64,000 bases of DNA from Bretschneidera sinensis (taxonomy: Eukaryota > Streptophyta > Magnoliopsida > Brassicales > Akaniaceae), in the NCBI GenBank assembly GCA_023935145.1, contig CM043698.1, forward strand, positions 70,801,501 through 70,865,500, given 5' to 3'. Positions 12,603 to 23,875 of the stretch are shown here, piece by piece. Position 1 is the first letter of the stretch. Each line of letters begins with the position of its first letter. The position numbers and the translations under genes are program-made. Under the pieces are notes generated by a model. That model was given only the letters and a program-made list of their open reading frames with translations, was not told where the DNA came from and did not search any database.

Positions 12603-13497
12603 CTATTTGAGAATTTTTAGTTTTGTAATATTTCTTTTGTCTTTAGAGGGATGTCTTGCTTATGGTAAGATGAAATTTTTTTAATGGGAATTGCTTGATT
12701 TTGTGAAGGTATGGTTTTTGTGGAAGGAACTGCTGCACTCCAACTATTTGTGGAAAGATCCCTAGTGCATTTTTTCTATCATAGAATGAGTTTGACTGAC
12801 GTGTTAATATGGGTGCTGAGATGGGAGTTTGAGGCTTGGGAGCTGGAATTTTTAGGTCTGTGACCCACTAATTTTTTTTTTATATAGTTTGGCTAGTCAG
12901 TTATATTTTAGGGTGATGCACCTTAATTGGTTTTTTTTCTGCTTGGAGATTATTTGGGTTACGTTTGATTTTGTTTTCTAGGTATTGGTGATTTGTCAGA
13001 ATAGCTGGGCAAGGCTTCAAGCCTTATGGTGTTGTTTGTCAATGTTGACTGGTTTGTTATTATTATGTGTAATTAGTAAAATTATCTTTGATTTTTCTGT
13101 TAAAAATACAATGAGTTTAGTTGTACTTTGTTTTTATGAGAAACAATTAATTTATAAAATTTTGATAGAATTCTATTTTATGGTGTTCATAACAAAACTT
13201 TTGTTGTTTTATATACGTTGCTTCTCAAATATTCCATAAAAAAAATCTTTTATTTTGGGTGGGTTTGAAGCAATTTTTAAGTTCACACTTTTTAAAAAAA
13301 AAATTATATAAAAAATTAGTCAAATCAAATCAAATAACCTATTAGTTGATACTTTATTTGTTATTTAATTGAGTTACATTTTATTTGACTAAGTTTTTTA
13401 CAACTTTTGAAAATAAGAAATGACTTTAAATTTTCTTTAAGTCTACCCAGTCATAGAATATATTTATTTAATAATATTATTTTTTATATTTAAATTG
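12603..13497 (+). repeat. B3-unit repeat F1, outer part
   Basis: Matches 33604-34495 in the same orientation and 28560-29050 plus 30730-31252 in reverse. A 50-codon frame at about 12704-12872 (MVFVEGTAALQLF..) recurs in the F2 copy as MVFVDGTAALQLF, but I do not recognise it. It may be a captured exon fragment. Frames at 12985-13239 and 34034-34240 are also shared, but they are AT-rich and hydrophobic-looking and probably not coding. Gypsy B interrupts the unit at 13503. Confidence 0.7.
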
Positions 13498-13502
13498 TTC
13501 TA
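13498..13502. other. Target site duplication of Gypsy B, left copy
   Basis: TTCTA directly before the LTR. The same five bases follow the right LTR at 22795-22799. Confidence 0.9.
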
Positions 13503-15656
13503 TGTAATACACGTATTTATAAAATAAGGGTAAAGAAGTAATTTACTAAATATGATACAAAATTAAAATAATATATTTACGAAAGATTTAGTATTGAATA
13601 AAATAATTGTTTTTTAAAAAAAAATTTGGGACGTGGACGTCATTAAGAGAAAAGAAAAGAAAAAAAAACTCAAAATCAGCAGGACGTCCAGGTGACGTCC
13701 TGTGAAAAAAATAAAGTAAAAAAAAAAATTAAGCAAAATTTCGTGGCAGCAGGGGGGCAGCACCTGCTGCCAAAGTTTGAAATAATTGTGTGGGAGGCGT
13801 GCATTGTCTTGCACGTCTCCAAAACGTGGAGACATTTGGGGAGGGAGGCTGCTAAAATTTCAGCCCAAACTTTGTATATATATCTAATGCGAAAGTAAAA
13901 ATTTTTACTCACAGATTTCGTTCGTTTCTCTTCCAAATTTCTCTGTTTCTTTAAATACTTGGGAACCCAAAGTAAAGGTTAAAGAGCAAGATTTTGAAGG
14001 TGCTTACTGCGGAGTTTCATAAAAAATTTGGAATATCTATCAGAAAAGCAGAAGGTAATAATGTAGTGTTTATTTTTGGATTTTTAAGCATTTATGAAAA
14101 TTTTCCAATTCAAAGTGGAAATTTTCAAAGTGAGTAGTTTATAAAGAAATGAATGAATAATTAAAAATTGAATACAAATATTTTGTCAGATGTTGGTAGT
14201 CAACAATCGGGGGAAGTTTCGGAAAAGAATGGGAAAGGCAACGAGGTGATCCACGGGTAGCTTTAAGTGCAACGTGGTGAGTTGAATTTACTTTAAGTAG
14301 TCTAAATAAAAATAAAATATCTAGTGATAATATTAAAATAAATTATTGATGTATGCTTTGGTGATAGATGAAAATTTGATTTGTGGGTATCAGAGGAAAA
14401 TTTGGACATGTAGAAATACTTTTCGGTGAGAAGTAATATTTTTGGGAATAATAAGTTTGTTGGAGAATAAAAGCGATAAATACATTATTGAGAAGATATA
14501 TTAATGTTTTTATATGAATTTTGAGGAGATAAAATTTAATGAATCTGGACAAGCTATAATGGATTATTTGATGTGATTTGAGATGAGAGAAAATTAAAGA
14601 AATTTTTGTTATATAAATTTGAAAATAGTCAGGATAGCCAATTTAATTATTTTGAATTTATAAGTAGTTTTTATATTACTGTTTATGTGCATATTTCATA
14701 TCATTGTTCATATGCATATGTATTAAATGAGAAAGAAAAGAACCGGGAAGGAGCCGGTCTAATGAAATAACCGTAATAGCCGGAATATGCTGGAATAAAA
14801 AGGGAAACCGTGCCAGTCGGTATATGCTGAGAAAATTCTGTGGCAACCGAGACTAAGTTGCAAAGTAAAGAACCGGGAGAGGGCCGGTCTGAGATAATAA
14901 CAACCTGTCGACAGGTGGGAAGACGTTACCATCATAATCATTCATGCATTTGCATATGTTTTTAATTATTGCTGCATTATTGAAATGCTGAGGTGTGATG
15001 TATTATCATGAATAAAAATTATAAATGATTCGGTCTCACAGAGAGAGATAATTATGAGAAGAAAGAAGCAGAGAATGATAAGAACCATCTAAATGATGGA
15101 CTTTATGATGTGAACCTCATTACGAGGTAATTATGAAATAATTGATGGTCTTAAGGTGTACCAATGATTAAAAAAAAAGATATTGATAGAGAATGAATTG
15201 TATGACATGTGTAATGATAGTAGAAAGTTATCATCAAGTTATGTGAAAAATAAATGATTAAATATTAAAGGATTATTTATGAAATTGGAATACTTTTAGT
15301 AAATTTAATTCACTGAGCTTGTGAAGCTCATTCCTCATTGTACAATGATTTCGGGTAGCATAAAGGACAATTAGGCTAGTTGGTCAAAAGTCAGACGGAT
15401 TTAATTTCTGTAAGCCACGTATGTGTCAATATCTTCAGACTAGTGAGAAAATGAAATAAATATTTGTAAATATTCATGCATTTTACGTTGTAAATTATAT
15501 GTAAATTAATATCAGATTTACATACCTCCCCTATTGAGGTTTGATAACTTTTTGTTAATATTATTTTATTATGGTTTCATATATGTGTCGTGCTGGGATT
15601 CTAAAAAATGTGATGACACCGTCTCGGGGGTGGCTAACCCGGGATGGGTCGTTACA
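13503..15656 (+). repeat. 5' LTR of Gypsy B
   Basis: TGTAATACAC to GTCGTTACA. A TATATATAT stretch near 13875-13883, with CTTTGTATATA around it, is the best TATA-box candidate for the element promoter (inference), and it is conserved in the right LTR near 21023-21031. The LTR contains GACGTCC boxes and repeated CCGG..GCCGGTCT motifs near 14740-14900. Confidence 0.92.
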
Positions 15657-15659
15657 ATT

Positions 15660-15671
15660 TTGATATCAGAG
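15660..15671 (+). other. Primer binding site of Gypsy B
   Basis: TTGATATCAGAG, three bases after the LTR. It is a slightly diverged form of TGGTATCAGAGC, the tRNA-Met type PBS. Confidence 0.7.
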
Positions 15672-15742
15672 TATTAGGTTTTAGGATTCTGTAGACTGCA
15701 TGAAAATTTAAAAGTGGAAGATCTAAATAAATTATATTTTAA

Positions 15743-17884
15743 ATGCAGAGTCTGAAGATGACACGTGGTCGTGCTAGAGCTAGAGGTAGAGTTCTAAATC
15801 AGAGGGGACGAGGTAGACCCCCAATTTTTAGGAGAGCTGAAGTAGAGGAGGAAGTGGAGTCTGTGGTTCCTGTGAGGGAACATGCTGATGGTGTAGCTAG
15901 TACTAGTAGAACTGGGAGAGTATCTGAGGGTAGGGATGATGAATTGAGAGAAGCCCTTAATCATGCTATAGAAAGGATGAATGCAGCTGAAGAAAGAAGG
16001 AATGCAACTGAAGAAAGGGCTGATAATTTGCAGAGAAGATTAGAGGAAAGGGATAGAAGAGAACCGGATGTGGTAAGGCAAGAGATTCCTGAGGGAGGAG
16101 TATTTACAAATGAGATGCAATGGGATTGTTTTATGAGGTTTCTTAAGTTTAAACCTCAGTCTTTTAAAGGATCAGCAAACCCGGTGGAAGCTGAGCAATG
16201 GATTAAGCACGTAGAGAAATATTTTGAAGTTTTACCAGTGTCAGATAGACAAAAGGTTGCTTTTGCTTCATTTATGCTAGAAGGTGAGGCCTCACAATGG
16301 TGGGAAGATATTCTACCTAGGGTAAGTACACGGGTAGATCAACCCTTGACTTGGAATAAGTTTAAGGATGAATTCTTTGCAAAGTATTTTCCAGATACTT
16401 TTCGGGCACAACAAGAAAGAGATTTTATTCACCTAAGGCAGAGAAACTTATCAGTGGTTGAATATGATAGTAAATTTATAGCCCTGTTAAGGTTTGTATC
16501 TGAGTTCGTGAATACGGAGAAAAGGAAATGTAAGAGATTTTTAGACGGATTACACTATGAGATTCGGACTAAACTCTCTTATATGGGCATAGGAGATTAT
16601 GCTATATTGGTGAACAAAGCATTACAGATTGAGAAAGATATGATGGAATTGAGAGGGATAAGAGATTGGCTGAAGAGGTCTAGATTTGAAGAATCTAGAG
16701 GAGGTAGTAGTATGAGTGTACAGGGTGGGAGACCACCCTAAAGGGGGCGTTCCTTGTCACAAGGAACTGTAGCGCAGAGTCAAAGACAAGTAGAATCTGT
16801 TGCTTCGCTGGCTCAGAGTAATACTGGTGGGTCCCCTAGATTTGGGAGACAGGCTATGGGAAGTGAGAGTTATGGTAGAAGATTAAGTGTGCCACCAGAG
16901 GGAAGGGGTAACCGGATGTTTGATCAAGAGGTAAGGGTTTGTTTCAGATGTAATCAGACGGGATATCTGGTTCGAAATTGTCCTATGCAGATATGCTTTG
17001 TATGTGGTAGGGGAGGACATGTGGCTGCAAGTTGTCCAGCGAGAAAGTCTGCTGACAGAGACATTGGAAGTGTCGGGAGAAGACTGATGGAGAGAGGCGG
17101 TGGATCAGGGAGTGGGCGGGGCAGAGGTCGAGGATCTGTAGCAGATCGAGGACATAGTAGTCAGATTCAGTCCGGAGATGGTAGAGTCTATGCATTGACC
17201 CAGCAGGATGCACAAGCCACTCCTGATGTTGTTATGGGTATAATATCTATCCTTGGTAGGCCTGCTAGATTATTGATTGATCCTGGTGTAACCTATTCTT
17301 TTGCATTTAGTAGTTATATGAAATCTATTGATGCTAGTGCTAGTCCTTTGATGCATGCAATTATTGTTGAGGTTCCTACTGGAGATAGGGTTATTATCAA
17401 AACAATCTATCGAGGTTGTGTGATTAATATTGCTGATAGAGAATTAAAGGTTGATTTATTGCCTTTAGATATGCCAGATTTTGATGTAATTCTAGGGATG
17501 AATTGGTTATCTGCATATCATGCTTGGGTAGATTGTTTTAGGAAAAATGTAGTGTTCAGAATACCCGGACAAGAGGAGTTTAATTTTCAGGGAGAACGTA
17601 ATATACTTGCTAATTGTCTGATTTCTGCTTTAACTACTAGTAAATGGTTGGGGAAGGGTTGTGAGGGGTATTTAGCCAATGTGATGGATTCTAGCAAGGA
17701 AAGTTGGAAGTTAGAAGATATTTTGGTAGTAAAATTTTTTTCTGATGTATTCCCTGAAGAGTTGACTGGGTTGCCTCCCAATAGGGAGATTGAATTTTCT
17801 ATTGAAGTGATTCCAGGATCAACACCCATATCCATAGCATCCTATAGAATGGCACCAGCTAAATTGAGAGAGTTGAAAGTTTAG
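15743..17884 (+). pseudogene. Gypsy B gag and protease
   Basis: One frame interrupted by a TAA at 16739-16741; the downstream part continues in frame. Residues about 1-90 are basic and Arg/Gly-rich (TRGRARARGRVLNQRGRGR), followed by a Glu/Arg-rich helical stretch. The retrotransposon Gag core follows (AEQWIKHVEKYFEVL, EASQWWEDI, FFAKYFPDTFRAQQERDF, FLDGLHYEIRTKL). Then come two knuckles: a degenerate CFRCNQTGYLVRNC lacking the His, and a standard CFVCGRGGHVAASC. The protease shows LLIDPGVTYSF (D-P-G in place of D-S/T-G, common in this lineage) and VILGMNWL. The frame ends at a TAG at 17882-17884, just before RT. Start 15743 follows the PBS; the in-frame Met at 15758 is equally possible. Confidence 0.85.
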
Positions 17885-19213
17885 TTTCAGGAGTTGCTAG
17901 ATAAACAGTTTATCTGACCTAATACATCACCCTTGGGAGCCCCTGTGTTATTTGTCAAGAAGAAGGATGGGACTTTGAGATTGTGTGTTGATTATAGACA
18001 GTTGAATAAGATTACCATCAAGAATAAATATCCTTTACCCAGGATAGATGATTTATTTGAACAGTTACAAGGGGTTAGAGTGTTTTCTAAGATAGACCTG
18101 AGGTCGAGTTATCATCAATTGAGGATAAAGGAGGGGGACGTGCCTAAAACTGCTTTTAGGACACGATATAGCCATTATAAGTTCTTAGTGATGCCTTTTG
18201 GGTTGACCAATGCACCTGCAGCATTATGGACCTTATGAATCGGGTATTTAAACCATTCTTAGATAGATTTGTAATTGTGTTTATTGATGATATTTTGGTA
18301 TATTCCAAGAATGAAGAGGAGCATATGAAACATTTGAAGATAGTGTTAGAGATTCTAAGGAAAGAGAAATTATATGCGAAGTTCTCTAAATGTGAGTTTG
18401 GTTGAACGAGATATCTTTCTTGGGGCATGTTGTGTCGGGAGAGGGGATCGTAGTTGACCCACAAAAAGTAGAAGCAGTGTTGAATTGGGAAAGACCCACG
18501 AGTGTAACTGAAATTAGAAGTTTTTTGGGGTTGGCTGGTTATTATAGAAGATTTATCCATAATTTTTCTATAATTTCTAGACCTTTGACTAAATTGATCA
18601 GGAAGGATGTGAAGTTTAGATGGTCAGAGGAATGTGAGAATAGTTTCCAGCTGTTGAAAGAAAAACTGACTACTGCCCCAGTATTAATACTTCCTTCTGG
18701 TGATGAAGAATTTGTGGTTTACAGTGATGCGTCGCATCAGGGGTTGGGATGTGTGTTGATGCAACATGGGAGAGTTATAGCTTATGCATCTAGGCAACTG
18801 AAAAACCATGAGAGGAATTACCCGACCCATGATTTAGAATTGACTGCCATAGTTTTTGCTTTGAAGATTTGGAGACATCATTTATATGGAGCTAAGTGTG
18901 AAATTTTTACTGATCATAAAAGTTTGACGCATTTACCAACCCAGAAGGAGTTGAATTTGAGGTAGAGGAGGTGGATAGAATTGATTTGTGATTATGACTA
19001 TACAATTCACTATCATCTAGAAAAGGCTAATGTAGTAGCTGATGCATTGAGTAGAAAGGCTACAGGGAGATTAGCTGTCATTGGGAGTTATAATACTAGC
19101 CTGATGATGGAATTAAGAAGAATGAGAATGCAATTGAGTGTCAATGATCAAGGAGTATTAATGGCAAATATGGTGATACAATCTCCTATTATTGATCGCT
19201 TATTACAGCTGTA
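17885..19213 (+). pseudogene. Gypsy B reverse transcriptase and RNase H
   Basis: RT shows [46 protein letters not shown] and [11 protein letters not shown] one-base loss near 18228 shifts the frame, and the catalytic FIDDILVYS is then read in another frame near 18280-18305. A second shift at about 18400 restores [12 protein letters not shown]. RNase H follows with the catalytic segment [28 protein letters not shown] and FTDHKSL, then a TAG at 18963-18965 and ADALSRKATG. All main catalytic motifs are readable, but at least two frameshifts and several stops separate them. The enzyme would copy element RNA into cDNA and remove the RNA strand. Confidence 0.85.
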
Positions 19214-20609
19214 GGGTAAAGATGAGGGGATAGAGAAAATTAGGCAAGAAGTGTTGAGTGGAAAGTCGACCGAGTTTAGAATTAGAGAAGATGGTATGGT
19301 AGTACTGGGGCATAGAGTTTGTGTTCCCAATGATGTGGAGATTAGAAAGGAAATATTAAGGGAGGCTCATGATTCTGTATACTCCATGCACCGATGTAAT
19401 AATAAGATGTACAGGGGTTGAAACAAAATTATTGGTGGTCAGGGATGAAGAAGGATGTAGCAGAATACATTGCTAGATGTTTGACTTGTTAGCAGGTAAA
19501 GTCTGAAAATAGACATCCCGTAGGTTTATTACAACCTCTTCCAGTACCTGAGTGGCCATGGGAAAATGTGAGTATGGAATTTGTCTCTGGTTTTCCTTTT
19601 ACCCAGAGAGGGCATGATGTTGTATGGGTTATAGTGGATAGACTTTCTAAGTCTTCACATTTTCTTCCTATTAAAACTACCTGGAGTCCAGAAAAGCTGG
19701 CTGAGTTGTATGTAGCAGAGATAGTAAAATTACATGGAGTACAGTCTCATATCCGATAGAGATACTAGATTTACCTCTAGATTTTGGAGAGGTTTCGAAG
19801 AAGCGATGGGTACTCAATTACAATTTAGTACAACTTTTCATCCACAAACTGATGGGTAAACGGAGAGAATCATCAGAATACTAGAGGATATGCTGAGAGT
19901 AAGTGTATTGAGTTTCTTAGTGAGCTGGGATGCTTATTTGCCTTTGCTTGAGTTTGCATATAATAATCAGTATCAGACTAGTATTGGGATGGCACCTTTC
20001 GAGGCTTTGCATGGTAGAAGGTGTAGAACTCCGGTATGTTAGGAAGAAGTTGGAGAGAGAAAGATATATAGCCCAGAAATGATAGACTTGACTACTGAGA
20101 GGATCAAACTAGTTAGAGAGAACCTCAGAGCAGCTCAGAACAAACAGAAAGAATATGCTGATAAAAGAAGACGACCTCTCGAGTTCCAAGTTGGTGATTG
20201 GGTATTTTTGAAGATATCTCCATGGAAGGGAGTGTTGAGGTTTAAAAAGAAGGGAAAGTTGAGCCCGAGATTTATAGGGCCCTATGAGGTGATTGAGAGA
20301 ATTGGGCCCGTAGCATATCAGTTGGATTTGCCTCCGGAATTAAAGCAATTACATAATGTTTTTCATGTGTCTCTATTGAGGAAGTACTTGCATGATGAGT
20401 CCCATTGTGTCTCAAATTAGGCGATAGAAATTCAGAAAGATTTGACTTTTATGCTAGTACCAGTCCGCATACTAGACAGAAAGGATCAAGTCTTGCGCAA
20501 TAAAGTCATTCCTTTGATTCAAGTATTATGGCGAAATAAAGATGTTGAAAAAGTCACATGGGAACATGAAGAAGGAATGAAGAAGAATTTTCCCCAACTT
20601 TTTTCTTGA
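19214..20609 (+). pseudogene. Gypsy B integrase and chromodomain
   Basis: The zinc-binding N-terminus (about 19330-19500) is frame-shifted. The core shows SMEFVSGFPFTQRG, where relatives have MDFVSGLP, so the first catalytic Asp is Glu here. It continues with [12 protein letters not shown] in a shifted frame and DG(stop)TERIIRILEDML with the catalytic Glu. The C-terminal module 20079-20420 has [35 protein letters not shown] and [12 protein letters not shown]. After one stop, about 20430-20609 encodes the chromodomain: VPVRILDRKDQVLRNKVIPL, VLWRN and VTWEHEEGMKKNFPQLF. The chromodomain is known in the family to guide integration to particular chromatin. Confidence 0.85.
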
Positions 20610-20644
20610 TTTTTAGGTGAGGAAATTTCGGGGATGAAATTTTT

Positions 20645-20660
20645 GTAAAGAGGGTAGAAT
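20645..20660 (+). other. Polypurine tract of Gypsy B
   Basis: Purine-rich GTAAAGAGGGTAGAAT immediately before the 3' LTR, the expected plus-strand primer site. The same motif marks the ends of the related LTRs at 5649 (reversed), 10630 and 59772 (reversed). Confidence 0.75.
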
Positions 20661-22794
20661 TGTAATACCCGTATTTATAAAATAAGGGTAAAGAAGTAAT
20701 TTAATAAATATGATACGAAATTAAAATAATATATTTACGAAGGATTTAGTATTGAATAAAATAATTGTTTTTAAAAAAAATTTGGACGTGGACATCATTA
20801 AGAGAAAAGAAAAAAAAACTCAAAATCAGTAGGACATCCAGGTGACGTCCTGTGGAAAAAAAAAAGTAAAAAAAAAAAGCAAAATTTCGTGGCAGCAGGG
20901 GGGCAGCACTTGCTGCCAAAGTTTGAAATAATTGTGAGGGAGGCGTGCATTGTCTTGCACGTCTCCAAAACGTGGAGACATTTGGGGAGGGGGACTGCTA
21001 AAATTTCAGCTCAAACTTTTTGTATATATATCTGATGCGAGAGTAAAAATTTTTACTCACAGATTTCGTTCGTTTCTCTTCCAAATTTTTCTGTTTCTTT
21101 AAATACTTGGGAACCCAAAGTAAAGGTTAAAGAGAAATATTTTGAAGGTGTTTATTGTGGAATTTCATAAAAAATTTGGAATAGCTATCAGAAAAGCAAA
21201 AGGTAATAATGTAGTGTTTATTTTTGGATTTTTAAGCATTTATGAAAATTTTCCAATTCAAAGCGGAAATTTTAAAAGTGAGTGGTTTATAAAGAAATGA
21301 ATGAATAATTAAAAATTGAATACAAATATTTTGTTAGGTGTTGGTAGTCAACAATCGGGGGAAGTTTCGGAAAAGAATGGGAAAGGCAAGGAAGTGATCC
21401 ACGGGTAGCTTCAAGTGCTACGTGGTGAGTTGAATTTACTTTAAGTAGTCTAAATAAAAATGAAATATCTAGTGATAATATTAAAATAAATTATTGATGT
21501 ATGCTTTGGTGATAGATGAAAAATTGATTTGTGGGTATCAGAGGAAAATTTAGACATGTAGAAATACTTTTCGGTGAGAAGTAATATTTTTGGGAATAAT
21601 AAGTTTATTGGAGAATAAAAGCGATAAATACATTATTGATAAGATATATTAATGTTTTTATACGAATTTTGAGAAGATAAAATTTAGTGAATCTAGACAA
21701 GCTATAATGGATTATTTGATGTGATTTGGGATGAGAGAAAATTAAAGGAATTTTTGTTATATAAATTTGAAAATAGTCAGGATAGCCAATTTAATTATTT
21801 TGAATTTATAAGTAGTTTTTATATTACTGTTTATGTGCATATTTCATATCATTTTTCATATGCATATGTATTAAATGAGAAAGAAAAGAACCGGGAAAGG
21901 GCCGGTCTAATCAAATAACCGTGATAGCTGGTATATGCTGGAATAAAAAGGGAAACCGTGTCAGCCATTATTTGCTGAGAAAATTCCGTGGCAACCGGGA
22001 CTAAGTTGCAAAGTAAAGAACCGGGAGAGGGACGGCCTGCGATAATAACAACCTGTCGACAGGTGGGAAGACGTTCCCATCATAATCATTCATGCATTTG
22101 CATATGTTTTTAATTATTGCTGCATTATTGAAATGCTGCAGTGTGATGTATTATCGTGAATAAAAATTATAAATGATTCGGTCTCACAGAGAGAAACGAT
22201 TATGAGAAGAAAAAAGCAGAGAATGATAAGAACCATCTAAATGATGGACTTTATGATGTGAACCTCATTACGAGGTAATTATGAAATAATTGATGGTCTT
22301 AAGGTGACCAATGATTAAGAAAAAAAGATATTGATAGAGAATGAATTGTATGACATGTGTAATGATAGTAGAAAGTTATCATGAAGTTATGTGAAAAATA
22401 AATAATTAAATATTAAAGGATTATTTATGAAATTGAAATACTTTTAGTAAATTTAATTCACTGAGCTTGTGAAGCTCATTCCTCATTGTACAATGATTTC
22501 ATTTAGCAGAAAGAACAATTAGGCTGGTGGGTCAAAAGTCAGATGGATTTAATTTCTGTAAGCCTCGTATGTGTCAATATCTTCAGACTAGTGAGAAAAT
22601 GAAATAAATATTCATGCATCTTACGTTGTAAATTATATATAAATTAATATCAGATTTATATACCTCCCCTGTTGAGGTTTGATAACTTTTTGTTAATATT
22701 ATTTTATTATGGTTTCATATATGTGTCGTGCTGGGATTCTCAAAAATGTGATGACACCGTCTCGGGGGTGGCCAACCCGGGATGGGTCGTTACA
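20661..22794 (+). repeat. 3' LTR of Gypsy B
   Basis: TGTAATACCC to GTCGTTACA, colinear with 13503-15656 with scattered substitutions and small indels (20 bp shorter overall). The 5' terminus is TGTAATACCC here and TGTAATACAC in the left LTR. Confidence 0.92.
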
Positions 22795-22799
22795 TTCTA
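22795..22799. other. Target site duplication of Gypsy B, right copy
   Basis: TTCTA directly after the LTR, identical to 13498-13502. Confidence 0.9.
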
Positions 22800-23208
22800 A
22801 GAGATAATGATTTTATTATGAAATATATATTGATTGTTTATATGAACTTCTATGACAAGCATCACAATTTATTATATAATTTATTGTCATTGTTAATATA
22901 TATATATATTTGTTTCTTAATTTGTTTTTTTTTAATTTCCTAATTAGGTTTAGTTTCCTAATTAGATATTATTTTAATTTTCCTATTCATTTTAGGTATT
23001 ATATCTATCTATGTATTAAATTTCTAGTTGGTTTTATTTCCCTGATTCAGTGTAACTTTAGTTTTTCTATTATTATTAGGTCTTATATTCTTAGACCATA
23101 TATATATAGCAGGTTTTATGCGTGTATCAATTTCTTGATTGGATTTATTTTCCTAATTAGATGTAGAATTTTCCTATTACTGCTAGTATGTCTTATATTC
23201 TTAGACGC

Positions 23209-23217
23209 TATATATAG
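23209..23217 (+). promoter_or_regulatory. Candidate TATA box of the B3-like gene
   Basis: TATATATAG, 80 bp before the ATG at 23297. The surrounding CTTAGACGCTATATATAGCT is conserved in F2 (34941), R1 (reverse, 28269-28278) and R3 (reverse, near 30443), while the distal AT-rich leader varies more. Promoter function is inferred. Confidence 0.4.
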
Positions 23218-23296
23218 CTAGATATGTCTTTGTGCTTCGCACGGTAACGATAATACAATTTTTTCCATTCTCTTTCATTTTAAGCCAATATTTAAA

Positions 23297-23737
23297 ATGT
23301 CTTCAATCGGTCCTTTTTCGAGTTCTTTTTCAAGTTCTTTTTCCGACATGGAAAATGTCGGAGAATATAGCGATAACTTATTGGAATTGAGTTTTGGGAA
23401 TGAGACTTGGACATTTGAGAAAATTATCTCAGAGAATGATGTACAAAGGAAAGGGGAGATTATTTTCTCTACTTTCGAAGCTGATATGTGCATTATTCCA
23501 AACCTAAAGAAGAAAGAAGGCGAAGAATTGAGGAATGGAAAGGCGATAGATATTATGATATATGACGATGACACAAAAGTCTCTTTTAAATTGAAGCTGA
23601 AATTTGAAAGCCCTAATTATTATCTTAGGGACACAACAGAATTTTATGAAAAGAAAGGATTGGCTATGGGGCAACGGATTGGATTTAGATATGAAGGTCA
23701 GTTTGCAATGTTAGTTGTTAAACTTCTAAGAGAGTAG
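23297..23737 (+). CDS. Small B3-domain-like protein, intact copy
   Basis: 146 codons from ATG to TAG, with no upstream in-frame start. After a Ser/Phe-rich N-terminus of about 30 residues the sequence fits a single plant B3 fold. The N-terminal part shows TWTFEKIISENDVQ and FEADMCIIPNLKK, resembling F.K.LT.SDV..LxIPK..A...P. It continues with NGKAIDIMIYDDDT, KLKLKFESPNYYL, EFYEKKGLAMGQRIGFRYE and VVKLL, resembling G....V.D..., the FV..K.L..GD.IGF segment and a final strand. B3 domains bind DNA in plant nuclei as transcription factors. This would be a short, single-domain member (REM or DUF313-like). The usual GW before FV is absent, so DNA binding is uncertain. Four further copies in the window are all broken. 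Confidence 0.55.
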   Translation: MSSIGPFSSSFSSSFSDMENVGEYSDNLLELSFGNETWTFEKIISENDVQRKGEIIFSTFEADMCIIPNLKKKEGEELRNGKAIDIMIYDDDTKVSFKLKLKFESPNYYLRDTTEFYEKKGLAMGQRIGFRYEGQFAMLVVKLLRE

Positions 23738-23789
23738 ATGTAATAGACTTGGCTTCTTTTGTTTTTTTTTCTTCTTGCATCCTTGTTTT

Positions 23790-23875
23790 TTTTGTACATT
23801 AGTGGGAGGGAGATCGAACCCAAGTCTCCTATATGAAGTATCCCATAAGCAACCACCAGACCAAGGGCCTTGGTT
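23790..23875 (-). repeat. tRNA-derived SINE-like unit, copy 1
   Basis: The minus strand reads a tRNA-like head: a box A-like TGGTCTGGTGGTTG (about 23850-23864) and a box B-like GGGTTCGATCTCC (about 23811-23823), 35-40 bp apart, then a tract of A residues (plus-strand T-run 23785-23793). RNA polymerase III internal promoters of this form drive plant SINEs. It lies in the 3' flank of the B3-like ORF in all copies of the unit. Confidence 0.5.

Larger units (their letters stand above)
13503..22794 (+). mobile_element. Full-length Ty3/Gypsy chromovirus B (Tekay/Del-like)
   Basis: A 9.3 kb element with two LTRs (2154 and 2134 bp), PBS, gag-PR-RT-RNaseH-IN-chromodomain, polypurine tract and a perfect 5-bp TSD. 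The protein order and a C-terminal chromodomain place it among chromoviruses; Gag and integrase C-terminus resemble Tekay/Del. It interrupts the B3-unit repeat, and the paralogous units (34501, about 28560, about 30730) are natural empty sites. Stops and frameshifts in every domain mean it cannot move by itself now, although the clean ends suggest it is younger than the minus-strand relative at 3.8-10.6 kb. Confidence 0.95.

Noticed and set aside
12985..13239. 84-codon hydrophobic ORF, also found at 34034-34240, as a membrane protein
   Set aside because: It is shared only because the DNA is duplicated. Composition is that of AT-rich noncoding sequence, and reversed copies R1 and R3 have no open frame there.
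15743..20609. Gypsy B as an integrated pararetrovirus
   Set aside because: It has LTRs, a TSD, an integrase and a chromodomain, and lacks a movement-protein-like ORF; it is a Ty3/Gypsy retrotransposon.
23790..23875. A functional tRNA gene
   Set aside because: Only the two internal promoter boxes are recognisable; I could not form a cloverleaf with a proper anticodon stem, and A-rich tails follow.
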